Source: JAAZZY01 sp964612505 (lineage in GTDB: Bacteria > Chlamydiota > Chlamydiia > Chlamydiales > JAAZZY01). Taken from it: a stretch of 64,000 bases of DNA. The translations under genes were made by a program, and so were the position numbers. Location: positions 186,001 to 250,000 of the forward strand of contig CAZTEX010000001.1 in NCBI GenBank assembly GCA_964612505.1. Reading direction: 5' to 3'. Of this stretch, positions 1 through 9,158 are shown piece after piece. The notes beneath the pieces were generated by a model. That model was not told the origin of the DNA, searched no databases, and saw only the letters and a list, made by a program, of their open reading frames with translations. Within the stretch, counting starts at the first letter, position 1. Each line of letters begins with the position of its first letter.

Positions 1-993
1 TTTGCCCTCTATAGCGATATGTCAGATCGAGTGATGCAAATTTTAGCTCAATTTTGCCCTGATCTAGAAATTTACTCTATTGACGAAGCTTTTATCCCCA
101 TCACGATCCAGGCGGAAGACGATTTTAAAAAGCTAGCGAGCCAAATTAAGCAGTGGACGGGTATTCCTGTTTCTATTGGAATTGCCAAAACAAAAACACT
201 TGCCAAGCTAGCTAATCAATGTGCTAAAAAGCATTCTTTAAACTTTTATTCCTTAATGGCACCCAGTGATGAGATCCTTAAAGAAATCGACATTGAGGAT
301 ATCTGGGGCATTGGCAGAGCCTCTGCTAAAAAATTAAAAGCTTATGGCCTTTTTTCAGCCTATCAACTCAAAAATGTCTCTCATGAATGGATGCGCTCCA
401 AGTTTCATTTAACAGGGCTTCGCACGTTAATCGAACTTCAAGGGATTTCATGCCATTATTCTGAAAAGGCTAATGAATATCAAAAATCTCTGACCTATTC
501 TAATTCCTTTGGTAGCCCCATAGATGATTTCTCAGAACTTGAAAAAGCCATTGTTCATTACGTCACCCAAGCCGCTGCCAAGTTAAGAAAGCGGGGGCTT
601 TTGACTGAAATTATTTCTCTTTATCTCAAAACCGACTTGGAGGCTTTGCAGCTTTCTAGTTCATTGCCTCATGCAACTCAGAGTACCCCTCTTTTAATAG
701 AAGCTGCTCTCCAGCTTTATAAAAAGCTATATAAGCCCGGATCTTATAAAAAAGCGGGGATCTATTTTTGGCAACTCTCTTCAGAAAAATGTCAACAATT
801 GGATCTAAGATCTCAAGAAAATAGTAAAGAACTTAAGCTTATGAAAGTTCTCGATCAGGTCAATGAGCGTTATGGGAAAAATACTCTTTTTTATTTATCT
901 GAAGGATTTTCTCGCCCTTGGCTTTCTAAGCGAGAGCATCTCACTGCTGAGTATACCACCTGTTTTAAAGAGCTTCTCACCATCCAAATCTAG
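1..993 (+). CDS. umuC: Y-family DNA polymerase V catalytic subunit UmuC (5' cut by window edge)
   Basis: This is the catalytic part of a translesion DNA polymerase that copies damaged templates during the SOS response, normally together with processed UmuD. The frame is open to base 1 (it reads FALYSD before the first ATG at 19), so the N-terminal part lies outside the window. The Y-family palm motif SIDEAF is visible about 20 residues after that ATG, followed by the GIPVSIGIAKTKTLAKLAN segment, a helix-hairpin-helix (IWGIGRASAKKL) and the little-finger domain. The C-terminus (from QLDLRSQ to RPWLSKREH) matches the short tail typical of UmuC, which separates it from DinB. The missing piece should be about 90-100 residues. 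No umuD is visible, but it could lie upstream. Confidence 0.9.
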   Translation, partial: FALYSDMSDRVMQILAQFCPDLEIYSIDEAFIPITIQAEDDFKKLASQIKQWTGIPVSIGIAKTKTLAKLANQCAKKHSLNFYSLMAPSDEILKEIDIEDIWGIGRASAKKLKAYGLFSAYQLKNVSHEWMRSKFHLTGLRTLIELQGISCHYSEKANEYQKSLTYSNSFGSPIDDFSELEKAIVHYVTQAAAKLRKRGLLTEIISLYLKTDLEALQLSSSLPHATQSTPLLIEAALQLYKKLYKPGSYKKAGIYFWQLSSEKCQQLDLRSQENSKELKLMKVLDQVNERYGKNTLFYLSEGFSRPWLSKREHLTAEYTTCFKELLTIQI

Positions 994-1047
994 TCTCTCT
1001 TGATTCTAAAATAGAAACTTCATTAACTTATTGAAAAAAGCTAGCCT

Positions 1048-1593
1048 ATGCATCGAAAACAACTTCTTGATTCTATCTTACTTTATAAAAGCTCCAAATG
1101 GTGCCCAAAAGAAGACTTATCTATTGCAGATCAGTTTATCCATTTTATTACAAATCATAAGGATTGCTTTGAAAGAAGTTGTCAGCCTGGGCATTTAACT
1201 GCCTCCTGCTGGCTATGGAACCCTGATGAATCAGCATGTCTTTTTACTTTTCATAAAAAGTTAAAACAATGGATTCAATTAGGAGGCCACGCAGATGGAC
1301 ATCCTAACCTATTAGAGGTGGCTCTTAAAGAAGCCAGGGAAGAGTCTGGTATCGAAGACATTATCGCCTTATCACCTGATATCTTTGATTTATCCATTCA
1401 CTTCATTCCAGAGAATCCTTTTGAAAAAAGTCATCTCCACTATGACGTGCGTTACTTGCTCAAAGTAAAAAAAGAGACCCCCTTAAAGATGAGTTTAGAA
1501 TCCTTAGATTTAAGATGGATAACACCTGTCGATTTTCCTCAGTATAATTTAGATCGCTCTATTTTAAAGATGGAAGAAAAGCTTCTTGTTTGA
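1048..1593 (+). CDS. NUDIX hydrolase with degenerate Nudix box
   Basis: A 181-residue protein of the NUDIX superfamily, which cleaves nucleoside diphosphates linked to another moiety; the substrate cannot be told from sequence. The Nudix box lies at about residues 78-100 and ends KEAREESGI. The metal-binding glutamates of the REUXEE core are present, but the first conserved Glu of GX5E is Pro and the Arg of RE is Lys. The sequence WIQLGGHADGHPNLLEVA resembles the GGH-type NUDIX proteins found in many bacteria. It starts 55 bases after umuC and may be in the same transcript. Activity is probable but not certain because of the altered box. Confidence 0.8.
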   Translation: MHRKQLLDSILLYKSSKWCPKEDLSIADQFIHFITNHKDCFERSCQPGHLTASCWLWNPDESACLFTFHKKLKQWIQLGGHADGHPNLLEVALKEAREESGIEDIIALSPDIFDLSIHFIPENPFEKSHLHYDVRYLLKVKKETPLKMSLESLDLRWITPVDFPQYNLDRSILKMEEKLLV

Positions 1594-1778
1594 TTTTTAC
1601 TTATCGACGCAAAGTCTAGTTTTATAAATTAGTTATCTCTCGTTTTTCATTATTTCTAAAATCTAATTTAATGCTGAAAAGAACTTTCTTGAATTGAAAA
1701 ACTATCAAAATTCTTCCTAAAAATTCTTAAAAAAGGTAATACTTCCCTCTTTACTTTTTAAATTCGCAGGATACATTT

Positions 1779-3098
1779 ATGGCTCAAAAAGCAGTTCGTG
1801 AATATGATGCTAAAAGACACTTGTCCAAGTATTGGGAAAAGTACTTTCCAACGTTTAACTATAATTTTAAATGTGTCCTTGTTCACTCTGGCCTAGAACT
1901 TCAAAACATTGCTCAAAATCAAGATTGGCTAAATGAAGAAGGGCTAGTTGTAAAACCTGATATGCTTTTTGGTAAGCGAGGCTTAAATAAACTCGTCTAC
2001 TTAAAAAATAAGCAAGCTGGCGATGTTGACGTCACACTCGCTTCTCGCTGGATTGATGAACAAACAAAAAAAACAACAACCTTACTTTGTAAAACAACAG
2101 GAAAGCTCGACACTTTTATTGTGGAACCTTTTACAAAACACGAGCAAAATGAAGAGTATTACATCTCTTGTACAACAGAGGCTACCTGCGATGTTTTATA
2201 TCTCTCAGCACACTGCGGAGTTGAAGTTGAGCAAAACTGGGATAGCGTCAATGAAATCAAAATCCCTTTAGATGCAACACGTGAAGAAATTCAAGAACTT
2301 ATTCAAAAGAATATCCCTTTAGAAATAGCACAAAAGAAAGAGGTAGCCCTCTTTGCTTTTAATTTTTATCAATTTTTCAAAGATCTCCATTTTTCTTATT
2401 TAGAGCTAAATCCTTTTATTTTAAGGGAGCAAGAAGTCTATATATTGGATGGGGTTGCTAGATTAGATGATACAGCTAAATTCATCATGCAAGGGGTTTG
2501 GGATGATATTGATTTTCCTCCAGCCTTTGGAGAAAAAGCCATAACAGACGTTGAAAAAGGGATTCAAAAACTCGATGAAAAATCAGGAGCTAGTCTAAAA
2601 CTAACTCTTCTCAATCCTAGTGGTTGTGTTTGGATGCTTGTCGCAGGAGGAGGAGCTTCTGTTGTTTATGCAGATTCTATTGCTAACTTATGGGGCGTTG
2701 ATGAGCTTGCCAATTATGGTGAATATTCAGGAAACCCGACTACAGAAGAAACTTATTATTATGCTAGGGGCGTTCTTGAATTAATGACGTATAAAAAAGA
2801 TCCCCAAGGAAGAAGCAAAGTCTTAATCATTGGTGGCGCTATTGCTAATTTTACCGACGTAGCCAAAACATTTGACGGCATTATTAAAGCATTTAATGAC
2901 ATGCATGAACAAATGAGAGAGGTCAACGTACAAATATATGTACGCCGCGGAGGACCCAACTACGAAATAGGCCTTAAAAATATTGAATCTGCAGCAACGC
3001 GTCTTGGCCTACCCATCAAAGTTTATGGACCTGAAACTCACCTAACAGATATTGTAAGACTGGCGCAAGTAATGCAAAATGAAGGAGTCAATGTATGA
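1779..3098 (+). CDS. aclB: ATP-citrate lyase, small (ATP-grasp) subunit AclB
   Basis: A 439-residue protein matching the N-terminal half of animal ATP-citrate lyase and the AclB subunit of green sulfur bacteria, in the length range of that subunit (about 400-440). With AclA it converts citrate, CoA and ATP into acetyl-CoA, oxaloacetate, ADP and phosphate in the cytoplasm. It carries the ATP-grasp domain (about residues 1-240, with the KPDMLFGKRG segment) and the citrate-binding succinyl-CoA-ligase-like domain (GGGASVVYAD, GEYSGNPTTEETYYYA, YVRRGGPNYEIGL). AGGA lies about 10 bases before the ATG. Its TGA overlaps the aclA start (ATGA), so the two are translationally coupled. The order B then A is that of the two-gene bacterial form. 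Confidence 0.93.
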   Translation: MAQKAVREYDAKRHLSKYWEKYFPTFNYNFKCVLVHSGLELQNIAQNQDWLNEEGLVVKPDMLFGKRGLNKLVYLKNKQAGDVDVTLASRWIDEQTKKTTTLLCKTTGKLDTFIVEPFTKHEQNEEYYISCTTEATCDVLYLSAHCGVEVEQNWDSVNEIKIPLDATREEIQELIQKNIPLEIAQKKEVALFAFNFYQFFKDLHFSYLELNPFILREQEVYILDGVARLDDTAKFIMQGVWDDIDFPPAFGEKAITDVEKGIQKLDEKSGASLKLTLLNPSGCVWMLVAGGGASVVYADSIANLWGVDELANYGEYSGNPTTEETYYYARGVLELMTYKKDPQGRSKVLIIGGAIANFTDVAKTFDGIIKAFNDMHEQMREVNVQIYVRRGGPNYEIGLKNIESAATRLGLPIKVYGPETHLTDIVRLAQVMQNEGVNV

Positions 3099-4942
3099 TG
3101 CTTTTCAATAAAGATACCCAGGCTATTTTTTGGAACAATGATGCCAAACCGATTCAAAGGATGCTCGACTATGACTATCTTTGTGGGCGAAGCTCCCCTT
3201 CTATTGCTGCCATCGTCCAACCGTCTAAGCCGGCCTCTTTCCAAAAATTCTTTATGGGAGCCAAAGAAATTTTAGTCCCCATTTATTCCTCTACGGAAGA
3301 AGCAGTGAGCGTTCACCCTACCATTTCTGTTTTACTTAACTTTGCCTCTTTTCGCTCTGCTTATGAAGTGACTATGCAAGCTCTTAAATTGCCCTCTATT
3401 AAAACCATCATGATCACTGCCGAAGGCCTTCCTGAAAGACAAGCTAGAGAGATTGCTTTAATTGCTCGCAAACAAAACAAAATTATTATAGGCCCAGCAA
3501 CAGTAGGAGCCATCACTCCGGGCAGTTTTAAAACAGCCAATATTGGAGGAACGATTTCCAATATTTTGAAAACAAAATTACATCGCCCAGGTTCTTGTGG
3601 TCTTGTGACAAAATCAGGCGGACTGTTTAATGAACTTGCTAATATTATTTCTCTTCGCACAGATGGTATTGCTGAAGGCGTTGCTATTGGTGGAGATCGC
3701 TATCCTGGCACTACCTATTTAGAGCACTTATTGCGCATGGAAAACAACCCCTCGATCAAATACATGATCATTTTGGGAGAAGTTGGAGGAACGGCGGAAT
3801 ATGAAATTATCGAAGCTGTTCAACAAGGTCTGATAAAAAAACCACTGATTGCTTGGTGCATCGGAACTATTGCCAATCACTTTCATCACCAAATTCAGTT
3901 TGGTCATGCGGGAGCTTCTGCTCAAAAAGAAAGAGAAACCGCTGAAGCAAAAAATAAAGCCATGCGAGATGTTGGCATCCACGTACCCAAGACCTTCAAC
4001 CATTTACCTGAAGTTATTGAAGCCATTTACCGCGATTTATCGGCTGAAGGAATCATTCAAGAAACGAGTGAAAATGAAATCCCCATTATTCCTGAAGACT
4101 ATAACTTAGCTAAACAAAAAGGAAAAGTACGCAAAGAAACCAACTTTATTTGTACTATTTCAGATGATCGAGGAGAAGAAGCGGTTTACGCTGGCTACCC
4201 TATTAGCTCTCTAGCAACTCCTGATACGGGATTTTCTATTGCCGATGTCTTAACTCTTCTTTGGTTTAAAAAACGTTATCCAAAGTGGGCTACTAATTTT
4301 ATTGATACGATCATTAAAACGGTGGCAGACCACGGCCCTGCTGTCAGTGGCGCTCATAATGCCAGAGTCACAGCAAGAGCCGGCAAAGATTTGATTTCCT
4401 GTCTTGTGACAGGTCTTCTCACAATAGGCCCCAAATTTGGAGGAGCCATTGATGATGCAGCTCGCTACTTTAAAAAGGCTCATTTAGAGAAACAAGACCC
4501 AAAAGAATTTGTTAGTGAGATGAAAAAAAAGGGCATTCCGATTCCCGGCATTGGCCATCTTGTCAAATCTCTTCGTAACCCCGACCTTCGCGTTGCCTGC
4601 TTAAAGCGCTTTGCTTATGATACATTTCCAAGCACCTCTTTAATGGACTATGCTCTAAGAGTTGAGCAAATCACAAGCTCTAAGAAAGAAAATCTCATTT
4701 TGAACGTAGATGGTGTTATTGGAGTTCTTTTAGTCGACATGTGGAGAAACTTAGGCTATAGCGAAAGCGAAATAGATCAATTTATAGATACAGGTATCTT
4801 AAACGGTCTCTTTGTCGTTGGACGCTCTATTGGCTTTATTGGTCACATTCTTGATGAAAAGAGACTCAACATGCCGCTATATCGCCATCAAACAGATGAC
4901 ATTCTCTATGATGTCAAGACAGCAGAATCACTCGCTCATTAA
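3095..4942 (+). CDS. aclA: ATP-citrate lyase, large subunit AclA
   Basis: A 615-residue protein, close in length to other AclA subunits (about 610), corresponding to the C-terminal half of the animal enzyme. The N-terminal part is a CoA-binding/succinyl-CoA-synthetase-like module. His271 in QFGHAGAS corresponds to the histidine that is phosphorylated during catalysis. The C-terminal part (about 350-615) is the citrate-synthase-like domain with DHGPAVSGAHN, GIGH, LNVDG and GRSIGFIGH, which hold the expected catalytic His, Asp and Arg residues. All key residues appear intact, so the pair should be active. It ends just before a strong hairpin at 4962-4993. ATP-citrate lyase is a marker of the reductive TCA cycle in free-living bacteria and an acetyl-CoA source in eukaryotes. 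Confidence 0.94.
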   Translation: MMLFNKDTQAIFWNNDAKPIQRMLDYDYLCGRSSPSIAAIVQPSKPASFQKFFMGAKEILVPIYSSTEEAVSVHPTISVLLNFASFRSAYEVTMQALKLPSIKTIMITAEGLPERQAREIALIARKQNKIIIGPATVGAITPGSFKTANIGGTISNILKTKLHRPGSCGLVTKSGGLFNELANIISLRTDGIAEGVAIGGDRYPGTTYLEHLLRMENNPSIKYMIILGEVGGTAEYEIIEAVQQGLIKKPLIAWCIGTIANHFHHQIQFGHAGASAQKERETAEAKNKAMRDVGIHVPKTFNHLPEVIEAIYRDLSAEGIIQETSENEIPIIPEDYNLAKQKGKVRKETNFICTISDDRGEEAVYAGYPISSLATPDTGFSIADVLTLLWFKKRYPKWATNFIDTIIKTVADHGPAVSGAHNARVTARAGKDLISCLVTGLLTIGPKFGGAIDDAARYFKKAHLEKQDPKEFVSEMKKKGIPIPGIGHLVKSLRNPDLRVACLKRFAYDTFPSTSLMDYALRVEQITSSKKENLILNVDGVIGVLLVDMWRNLGYSESEIDQFIDTGILNGLFVVGRSIGFIGHILDEKRLNMPLYRHQTDDILYDVKTAESLAH

Positions 4943-4961
4943 AAAATTAACTTGCCATTTT

Positions 4962-4993
4962 CCAAAGCTAAGAATTTGCTTTCTTAGCTTTGG
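4962..4993 (+). terminator. 13-bp stem-loop after aclA
   Basis: A perfect 13-bp inverted repeat (CCAAAGCTAAGAA and its complement) with a 6-base loop begins 20 bases after the aclA stop. The following bases are AT-rich but not an uninterrupted T run, so it may terminate transcription or protect the 3' end of the aclBA message. Confidence 0.6.
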
Positions 4994-5033
4994 CTGATTA
5001 ATTTATTTGTGTAAAAAAAAGCTCAGAAACCCC

Positions 5034-5065
5034 TTAACATTTCCTTAACAATGGCTGGGTATAAT
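5034..5065 (+). promoter_or_regulatory. Possible promoter of the 5102 gene
   Basis: A perfect TATAAT (5060-5065) lies 36 bases before the start codon. TTAACA at 5034-5039 could be the -35 box but the 20-base spacer is long. A sigma-70-type promoter is expected here because the upstream operon ends with a hairpin. Confidence 0.35.
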
Positions 5066-5101
5066 CCTTTTTACAATTTATTTAATCTATAAGAAGGTTT
5101 T

Positions 5102-6160
5102 ATGACCAATTCTACCCAGATGTGCCCTACAAATTACCCAGTTCCATCACAAGCTGAGGCTTTATTCTGCACCCATTTGCGTCAAGTACTAGACCTGCCC
5201 AAAGATGCGCTAGAAATAGGCCATGTGCTCTTTAAAAAATTAAACCCTACTCATCCTTTAGTACTGGCATCTACTAGCGCTCTAGCGACTGCACTCTACA
5301 GCCTTAATATGTCGTTACATTCTGCTACAATGGCTGCGAGCTTTGTTTTCAACAGTGTTTTCAGCAGAATCAATACTTTCACATTTTTTGAACTTAATGC
5401 AGACAAAATAGGCGCCGAAAATCCCCTCTTTCGCGCAATAGGTAAGATAATGGAATATACCTCTCTTACGATGAGTTTTAAAATTGTTAAAAAAAGCTTT
5501 CTAACGCTTGCTCAATTGCCTTCTTTGGTCGCAAAAGTAAGCCCATTAGCCTTAAAAGTTGGCCTTGCTTATGGTGGAGCAAATCTTGCCTATACTGCGT
5601 TATGTGCAAATTATGAATCTTTTATTGGGGCAACCCCAGGAAGCTATCAAAGTCTTCTTTCAAATGTAAAAGCTTCTTTGCAAAGCAACCCTGATACTTT
5701 TCCACAAATGATCGCAGCAGCAACTGTAGCACAGATAAAGAACTCTTTTATGCAAAGCATGGAGAAAAACGATCAAGAACTTCGCCAACAAGCGCTCACC
5801 AATGCTCAGGGAGCCCATTCGCGGCTTCAAGAACTTCATCAAGAGAAAAAAATAACCCCTCAAGAATTTCTATCTCTACGAGAAGGCTTTGCCTTAACAT
5901 TCTCGCCATTATTATGGTCTAGATGCGAAATGGATAGTATTACAAATAAACCCATCTCAAGCTCAGTCGTGCAACACTTTTCAAAAGCAGGCCTCGCCGC
6001 AACTAAAGTTTTGGACATTTTAAATGACGAAACAGAGGCAAGAAAACCTTCTTCACGCTTGCTTATGGGGAGTGCACTGCAGTTGCAAGTTTATTTGAAA
6101 GCTTTAAATAAAAAATACAACCAAGACTGGTTGTCTGAATACATAAATGCTGCAAGCTAA
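5102..6160 (+). CDS. Unrecognised protein with central hydrophobic helices
   Basis: A 352-residue protein with a clear ribosome binding site (AAGAAGG) before the ATG. I recognise no family. The first 90 residues are mostly polar to amphipathic. Hydrophobic or amphipathic helices follow at about 55-100 (ASTSALATALYSLNMSL) and 135-175 (LVAKVSPLALKVGLAYGGANLAYTALC). The rest is helical and charged with many Gln and Lys. There is no signal peptide. A cytosolic protein with hydrophobic central helices in this kind of organism could be an inclusion-membrane or secreted protein, but nothing in the sequence proves it. It is transcribed alone, with its own likely promoter, and faces a convergent MFS gene 10 bases downstream. 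Confidence 0.7.
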   Translation: MTNSTQMCPTNYPVPSQAEALFCTHLRQVLDLPKDALEIGHVLFKKLNPTHPLVLASTSALATALYSLNMSLHSATMAASFVFNSVFSRINTFTFFELNADKIGAENPLFRAIGKIMEYTSLTMSFKIVKKSFLTLAQLPSLVAKVSPLALKVGLAYGGANLAYTALCANYESFIGATPGSYQSLLSNVKASLQSNPDTFPQMIAAATVAQIKNSFMQSMEKNDQELRQQALTNAQGAHSRLQELHQEKKITPQEFLSLREGFALTFSPLLWSRCEMDSITNKPISSSVVQHFSKAGLAATKVLDILNDETEARKPSSRLLMGSALQLQVYLKALNKKYNQDWLSEYINAAS

Positions 6161-6170
6161 TTTTATTTGC

Positions 6171-7550
6171 CTACTTAATAGGTTCTACTTCTTCAGGATT
6201 GGAATGGTCTGATATTATTTTATCTTCAGTTTTAACTTGCATCTGTTCTACTTTTTCTTGAACCACCTGTTCAAGCCTTCTTTCCACCGTTTCAAAGTGT
6301 GCAGAGGTAACCGGCTTTGAAAGGTTTTCATCTCCTCGAGGATCTAATTCTGAAGCTTTAGGAGTAGTACGTGGAACAGAGACATATTTGGCTTGTTCAC
6401 TAATTGGAATTGGCTTTTTATATTTTCTTCTCATCAGACCAAAGACACCTACCGTGGCAGCAATGAACGCAAAATAAACGTAAAGCCCAGAAGGTCCGAT
6501 AATCTGCATAGCCACCGGCGCCAACAAAGGTCCGATAACACAACCAATACCGTATGCAACTAAGAGTCCTCCCGTTGCAGCAACTAAATCTTTAGAATCT
6601 AAATAATCATTAGCATAAGAAATGCTCATTGGATACATCGTGAAAGAAAAGCCACCGAATAAAACAGACAAGATAAATAAAATATCTGTAGCAGCTAAAG
6701 AGGCTAAAGCCATTAATAAGGCTATCGATGATGTAATTAAGCTAACCCCAATTAAAACAGAGCGCCGACTCACTTTATCAGACAAACGCCCCAAGGGCCA
6801 CTGCAAGACAAAACCCCCAATAATGGTTACTCCCATATAGGTCACAATGTCATTGTTATTCATTCCTATTTTATAGGCAAAAACAGGCGCTAAACCAAAG
6901 AAAGCCCCCATGATTAAACCAGAGCCAAAAGAAGACAAGAAACCAAATGGAGAAATTCTCATTAATTTCAAAGGACTCAAAAGAGAGCGCCCCTCAACAG
7001 CAGGAGATTTAGATTTTGTTAAAGCTACAGGAACCACTGATAAAGAAATAAAAAGTGAAGCAATGCTAAACGGAATCAGTGAAAGAGCAGAAACCCGAGT
7101 TAATATAAATTGTCCTATCGCTTGTGCGGCATAAAAAGCGATCATATAGTAGGATAAAACAGTTCCTTTGTTTTCCTTGCCGGCAACCATTAAAAGCCAA
7201 CTTTCAATCACAATCCAAAGACCCGCCGTGAAAAAACCCATACAAAAGCGGCAAGCAATCCAAAGAAATGGATTTACAAAAAGACCCATCGTAATAGCAA
7301 TAGCCCCGGTGAGTCCCGCAAATGCAGAGAATGTACGAATCAAACCCACCTGAGAGATAAAACGCTCTGTCTTCACAGAGCCCAAAACAAGCCCCGCAAA
7401 ATAAGCGGCCGTAATGATTCCTGTTACAAAAGCGCTTTGCCCCGAAAGTGTTAATCTTAGTGGCACGAAAGTGGAGAAAAGGCCCACAGCGATCATAACA
7501 ATGGTTAGACTCAGTAAAGGTGATGAAATACTTCGTAATAATTTAAACAT
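6171..7550 (-). CDS. MFS transporter (UMF/YcaD-like)
   Basis: A 459-residue inner-membrane carrier with about 12 membrane helices. The loop motif WPLGRLSDKVSRRSVLIG between helices 6 and 7 and GSVKTERFISQVG between 2 and 3 are of the MFS type, and the arrangement resembles the YcaD-like unknown-solute group. The last 70 residues form a charged, probably cytoplasmic tail rich in Glu, Lys and Pro, which is longer than usual for the family. The start codon is only 3 bases after the stop of the flavoprotein gene at 7554-8924, so the two form an operon. The substrate is unknown. Confidence 0.8.
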   Translation of the reverse strand: MFKLLRSISSPLLSLTIVMIAVGLFSTFVPLRLTLSGQSAFVTGIITAAYFAGLVLGSVKTERFISQVGLIRTFSAFAGLTGAIAITMGLFVNPFLWIACRFCMGFFTAGLWIVIESWLLMVAGKENKGTVLSYYMIAFYAAQAIGQFILTRVSALSLIPFSIASLFISLSVVPVALTKSKSPAVEGRSLLSPLKLMRISPFGFLSSFGSGLIMGAFFGLAPVFAYKIGMNNNDIVTYMGVTIIGGFVLQWPLGRLSDKVSRRSVLIGVSLITSSIALLMALASLAATDILFILSVLFGGFSFTMYPMSISYANDYLDSKDLVAATGGLLVAYGIGCVIGPLLAPVAMQIIGPSGLYVYFAFIAATVGVFGLMRRKYKKPIPISEQAKYVSVPRTTPKASELDPRGDENLSKPVTSAHFETVERRLEQVVQEKVEQMQVKTEDKIISDHSNPEEVEPIK

Positions 7551-7553
7551 AGC

Positions 7554-8924
7554 TTAAGCTCTTTTATTGAGTTCCTCTTTGGCTTTTCTTGCAGCATTGC
7601 GAATATTTTCAGATAAAGCAGGATGAACATAAATTGTTTTCAGCAAATCACCCAAGGTAGCTCCCATATTCATATATGCAATAATCATATGTATCATTGT
7701 CGTGGCTTGTTCACCAATAATATGCCCGCCTAGCAATTTTAAAGTTTTAGCATCAAAAAGAAGTTTAACAAATCCTTCATCTTTTCGAAGAGCCATCCCC
7801 ATTGCACTATTGCGATAGTAATTCAAGCCCACAATATAATCTCTTTTTTCTTCTTTTAACTCTCTTTCGATTTTCCCAACACCCCCTATTTGCGGCCACG
7901 TAAAAACACCATAAGGAACAGGAGGATAAAGGATTGCACCTTTGGATCCTTTTTTTTCAAAATGTTGAGAGAGCAAATATTCCCCTTCAAAGTTGGCCGA
8001 ATGACGAAACATATAACGTCCGATAACATCACCAAAAGCAAAAATACCAGGTTTGGAAGTCTCTAAATAATTATTCACTTGGATAAATCCCTGAGGATTG
8101 CATTTCACACCTGTTTTTGCTAAATGAAGGATGTCGCTATTGGGAGTCACTCCTGTAGCAACAAGCAACCCGTGAGCTGTCAGCTTATTTTTTTCATCTT
8201 CGACAGTAAAGAGACCTTTTTCATAGCTGATCTGAGATGGCGTCATTTGCGTGACTTGAAATCGCTTCTCAAAAATAGTTTGAAAATGGTCTTGAACATC
8301 GTGATCTAAATCTTTTAAAAATTTACTGCGAATGACAAAATGAACTTTAACGCCCATTGCATCTAAGTAATGTCCGAGTTCACAAGCAATATAGCCACCC
8401 CCTAAGATAATAACCGAAGAGGGAAGTTCTGTGCGCCGCAGCAACTCTGTGGAGGTCATAAAAGGGGTGTTTTTTAGCCCCGCAATATCGGGAAGGGAGG
8501 GTCTAGCTCCTGATGCTATAAAAACTTTATCTCCTCGAATCTTTTGCTCGCCGATTTGAAGGGTGTAATCATCCACAAATTGAGCTCGCTCCGTATAGAG
8601 ATCGATATTTTCTTGATTTTGAAAAAGTGGATAAATACTTTGAGACTCTTCATCGACGGTCTTGTTGACATAACCCACTAGCTGCTGAATATCGATATTT
8701 ACTTTTCCTTCAAAAGAAATATTATAAAGCTCAGATTCCCGCATTTGCTGCACAACATCTGCTGGATGGATAAGCATTTTAGAAGGGATACAGCCTCGAT
8801 TTAAACAAGTTCCGCCAAGGTGTTTTTCTTCAACAACAGCAATTTTATAGCCTAGCTTAGCAGCAGGGCGAGCAATCTTTAAACCGGCTCCCCCGCCAAT
8901 AATGACTGCATCATAGTTCTTCAT
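7554..8924 (-). CDS. Class I pyridine nucleotide-disulfide oxidoreductase (dihydrolipoamide dehydrogenase-like)
   Basis: A 456-residue flavoprotein. The N-terminal FAD site is GGGAGLKIA, followed by the redox-active disulfide motif GGTCLNRGCIPSKM with its two Cys. The NAD(P)-binding site is ILGGGYIACELGHY and the second FAD motif is FAFGDVIG. The C-terminal dimer domain carries YVHPALSE, whose His-Glu pair is the proton relay of the family. The PSKMLIHPADV extension resembles dihydrolipoamide dehydrogenases and mycothione reductases more than glutathione reductase. It is not next to 2-oxoacid dehydrogenase genes, so it may act on another disulfide. It is the first gene of a two-gene unit with the MFS carrier. 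Confidence 0.85.
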   Translation of the reverse strand: MKNYDAVIIGGGAGLKIARPAAKLGYKIAVVEEKHLGGTCLNRGCIPSKMLIHPADVVQQMRESELYNISFEGKVNIDIQQLVGYVNKTVDEESQSIYPLFQNQENIDLYTERAQFVDDYTLQIGEQKIRGDKVFIASGARPSLPDIAGLKNTPFMTSTELLRRTELPSSVIILGGGYIACELGHYLDAMGVKVHFVIRSKFLKDLDHDVQDHFQTIFEKRFQVTQMTPSQISYEKGLFTVEDEKNKLTAHGLLVATGVTPNSDILHLAKTGVKCNPQGFIQVNNYLETSKPGIFAFGDVIGRYMFRHSANFEGEYLLSQHFEKKGSKGAILYPPVPYGVFTWPQIGGVGKIERELKEEKRDYIVGLNYYRNSAMGMALRKDEGFVKLLFDAKTLKLLGGHIIGEQATTMIHMIIAYMNMGATLGDLLKTIYVHPALSENIRNAARKAKEELNKRA

Positions 8925-9158
8925 CTTTATCGATCCAAATCTTTAATAGGGTGAAAACATTTTAGCATGAAAAAAACTTTACTTGTAAAAAGAATTCCTT
9001 TCTTTTTTTGCTTTGAAGCTCTGATCTTTAGAAAAATCTCATTACATGTAAAAAAAATCTTAGCGATCCAGATTTACAATCTTTTGAAATTAATTTGCAT
9101 ATTTAATTCCCTCAATCTAAAAAAGAAATTTGTATCTGCTCACAAACACAAGAGGACA

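Noticed and set aside
8967..9158. N-terminal extension of the CPA1 antiporter by 64 residues
   Set aside because: The extra part is not seen in the family and a ribosome site stands just before the ATG at 9159.
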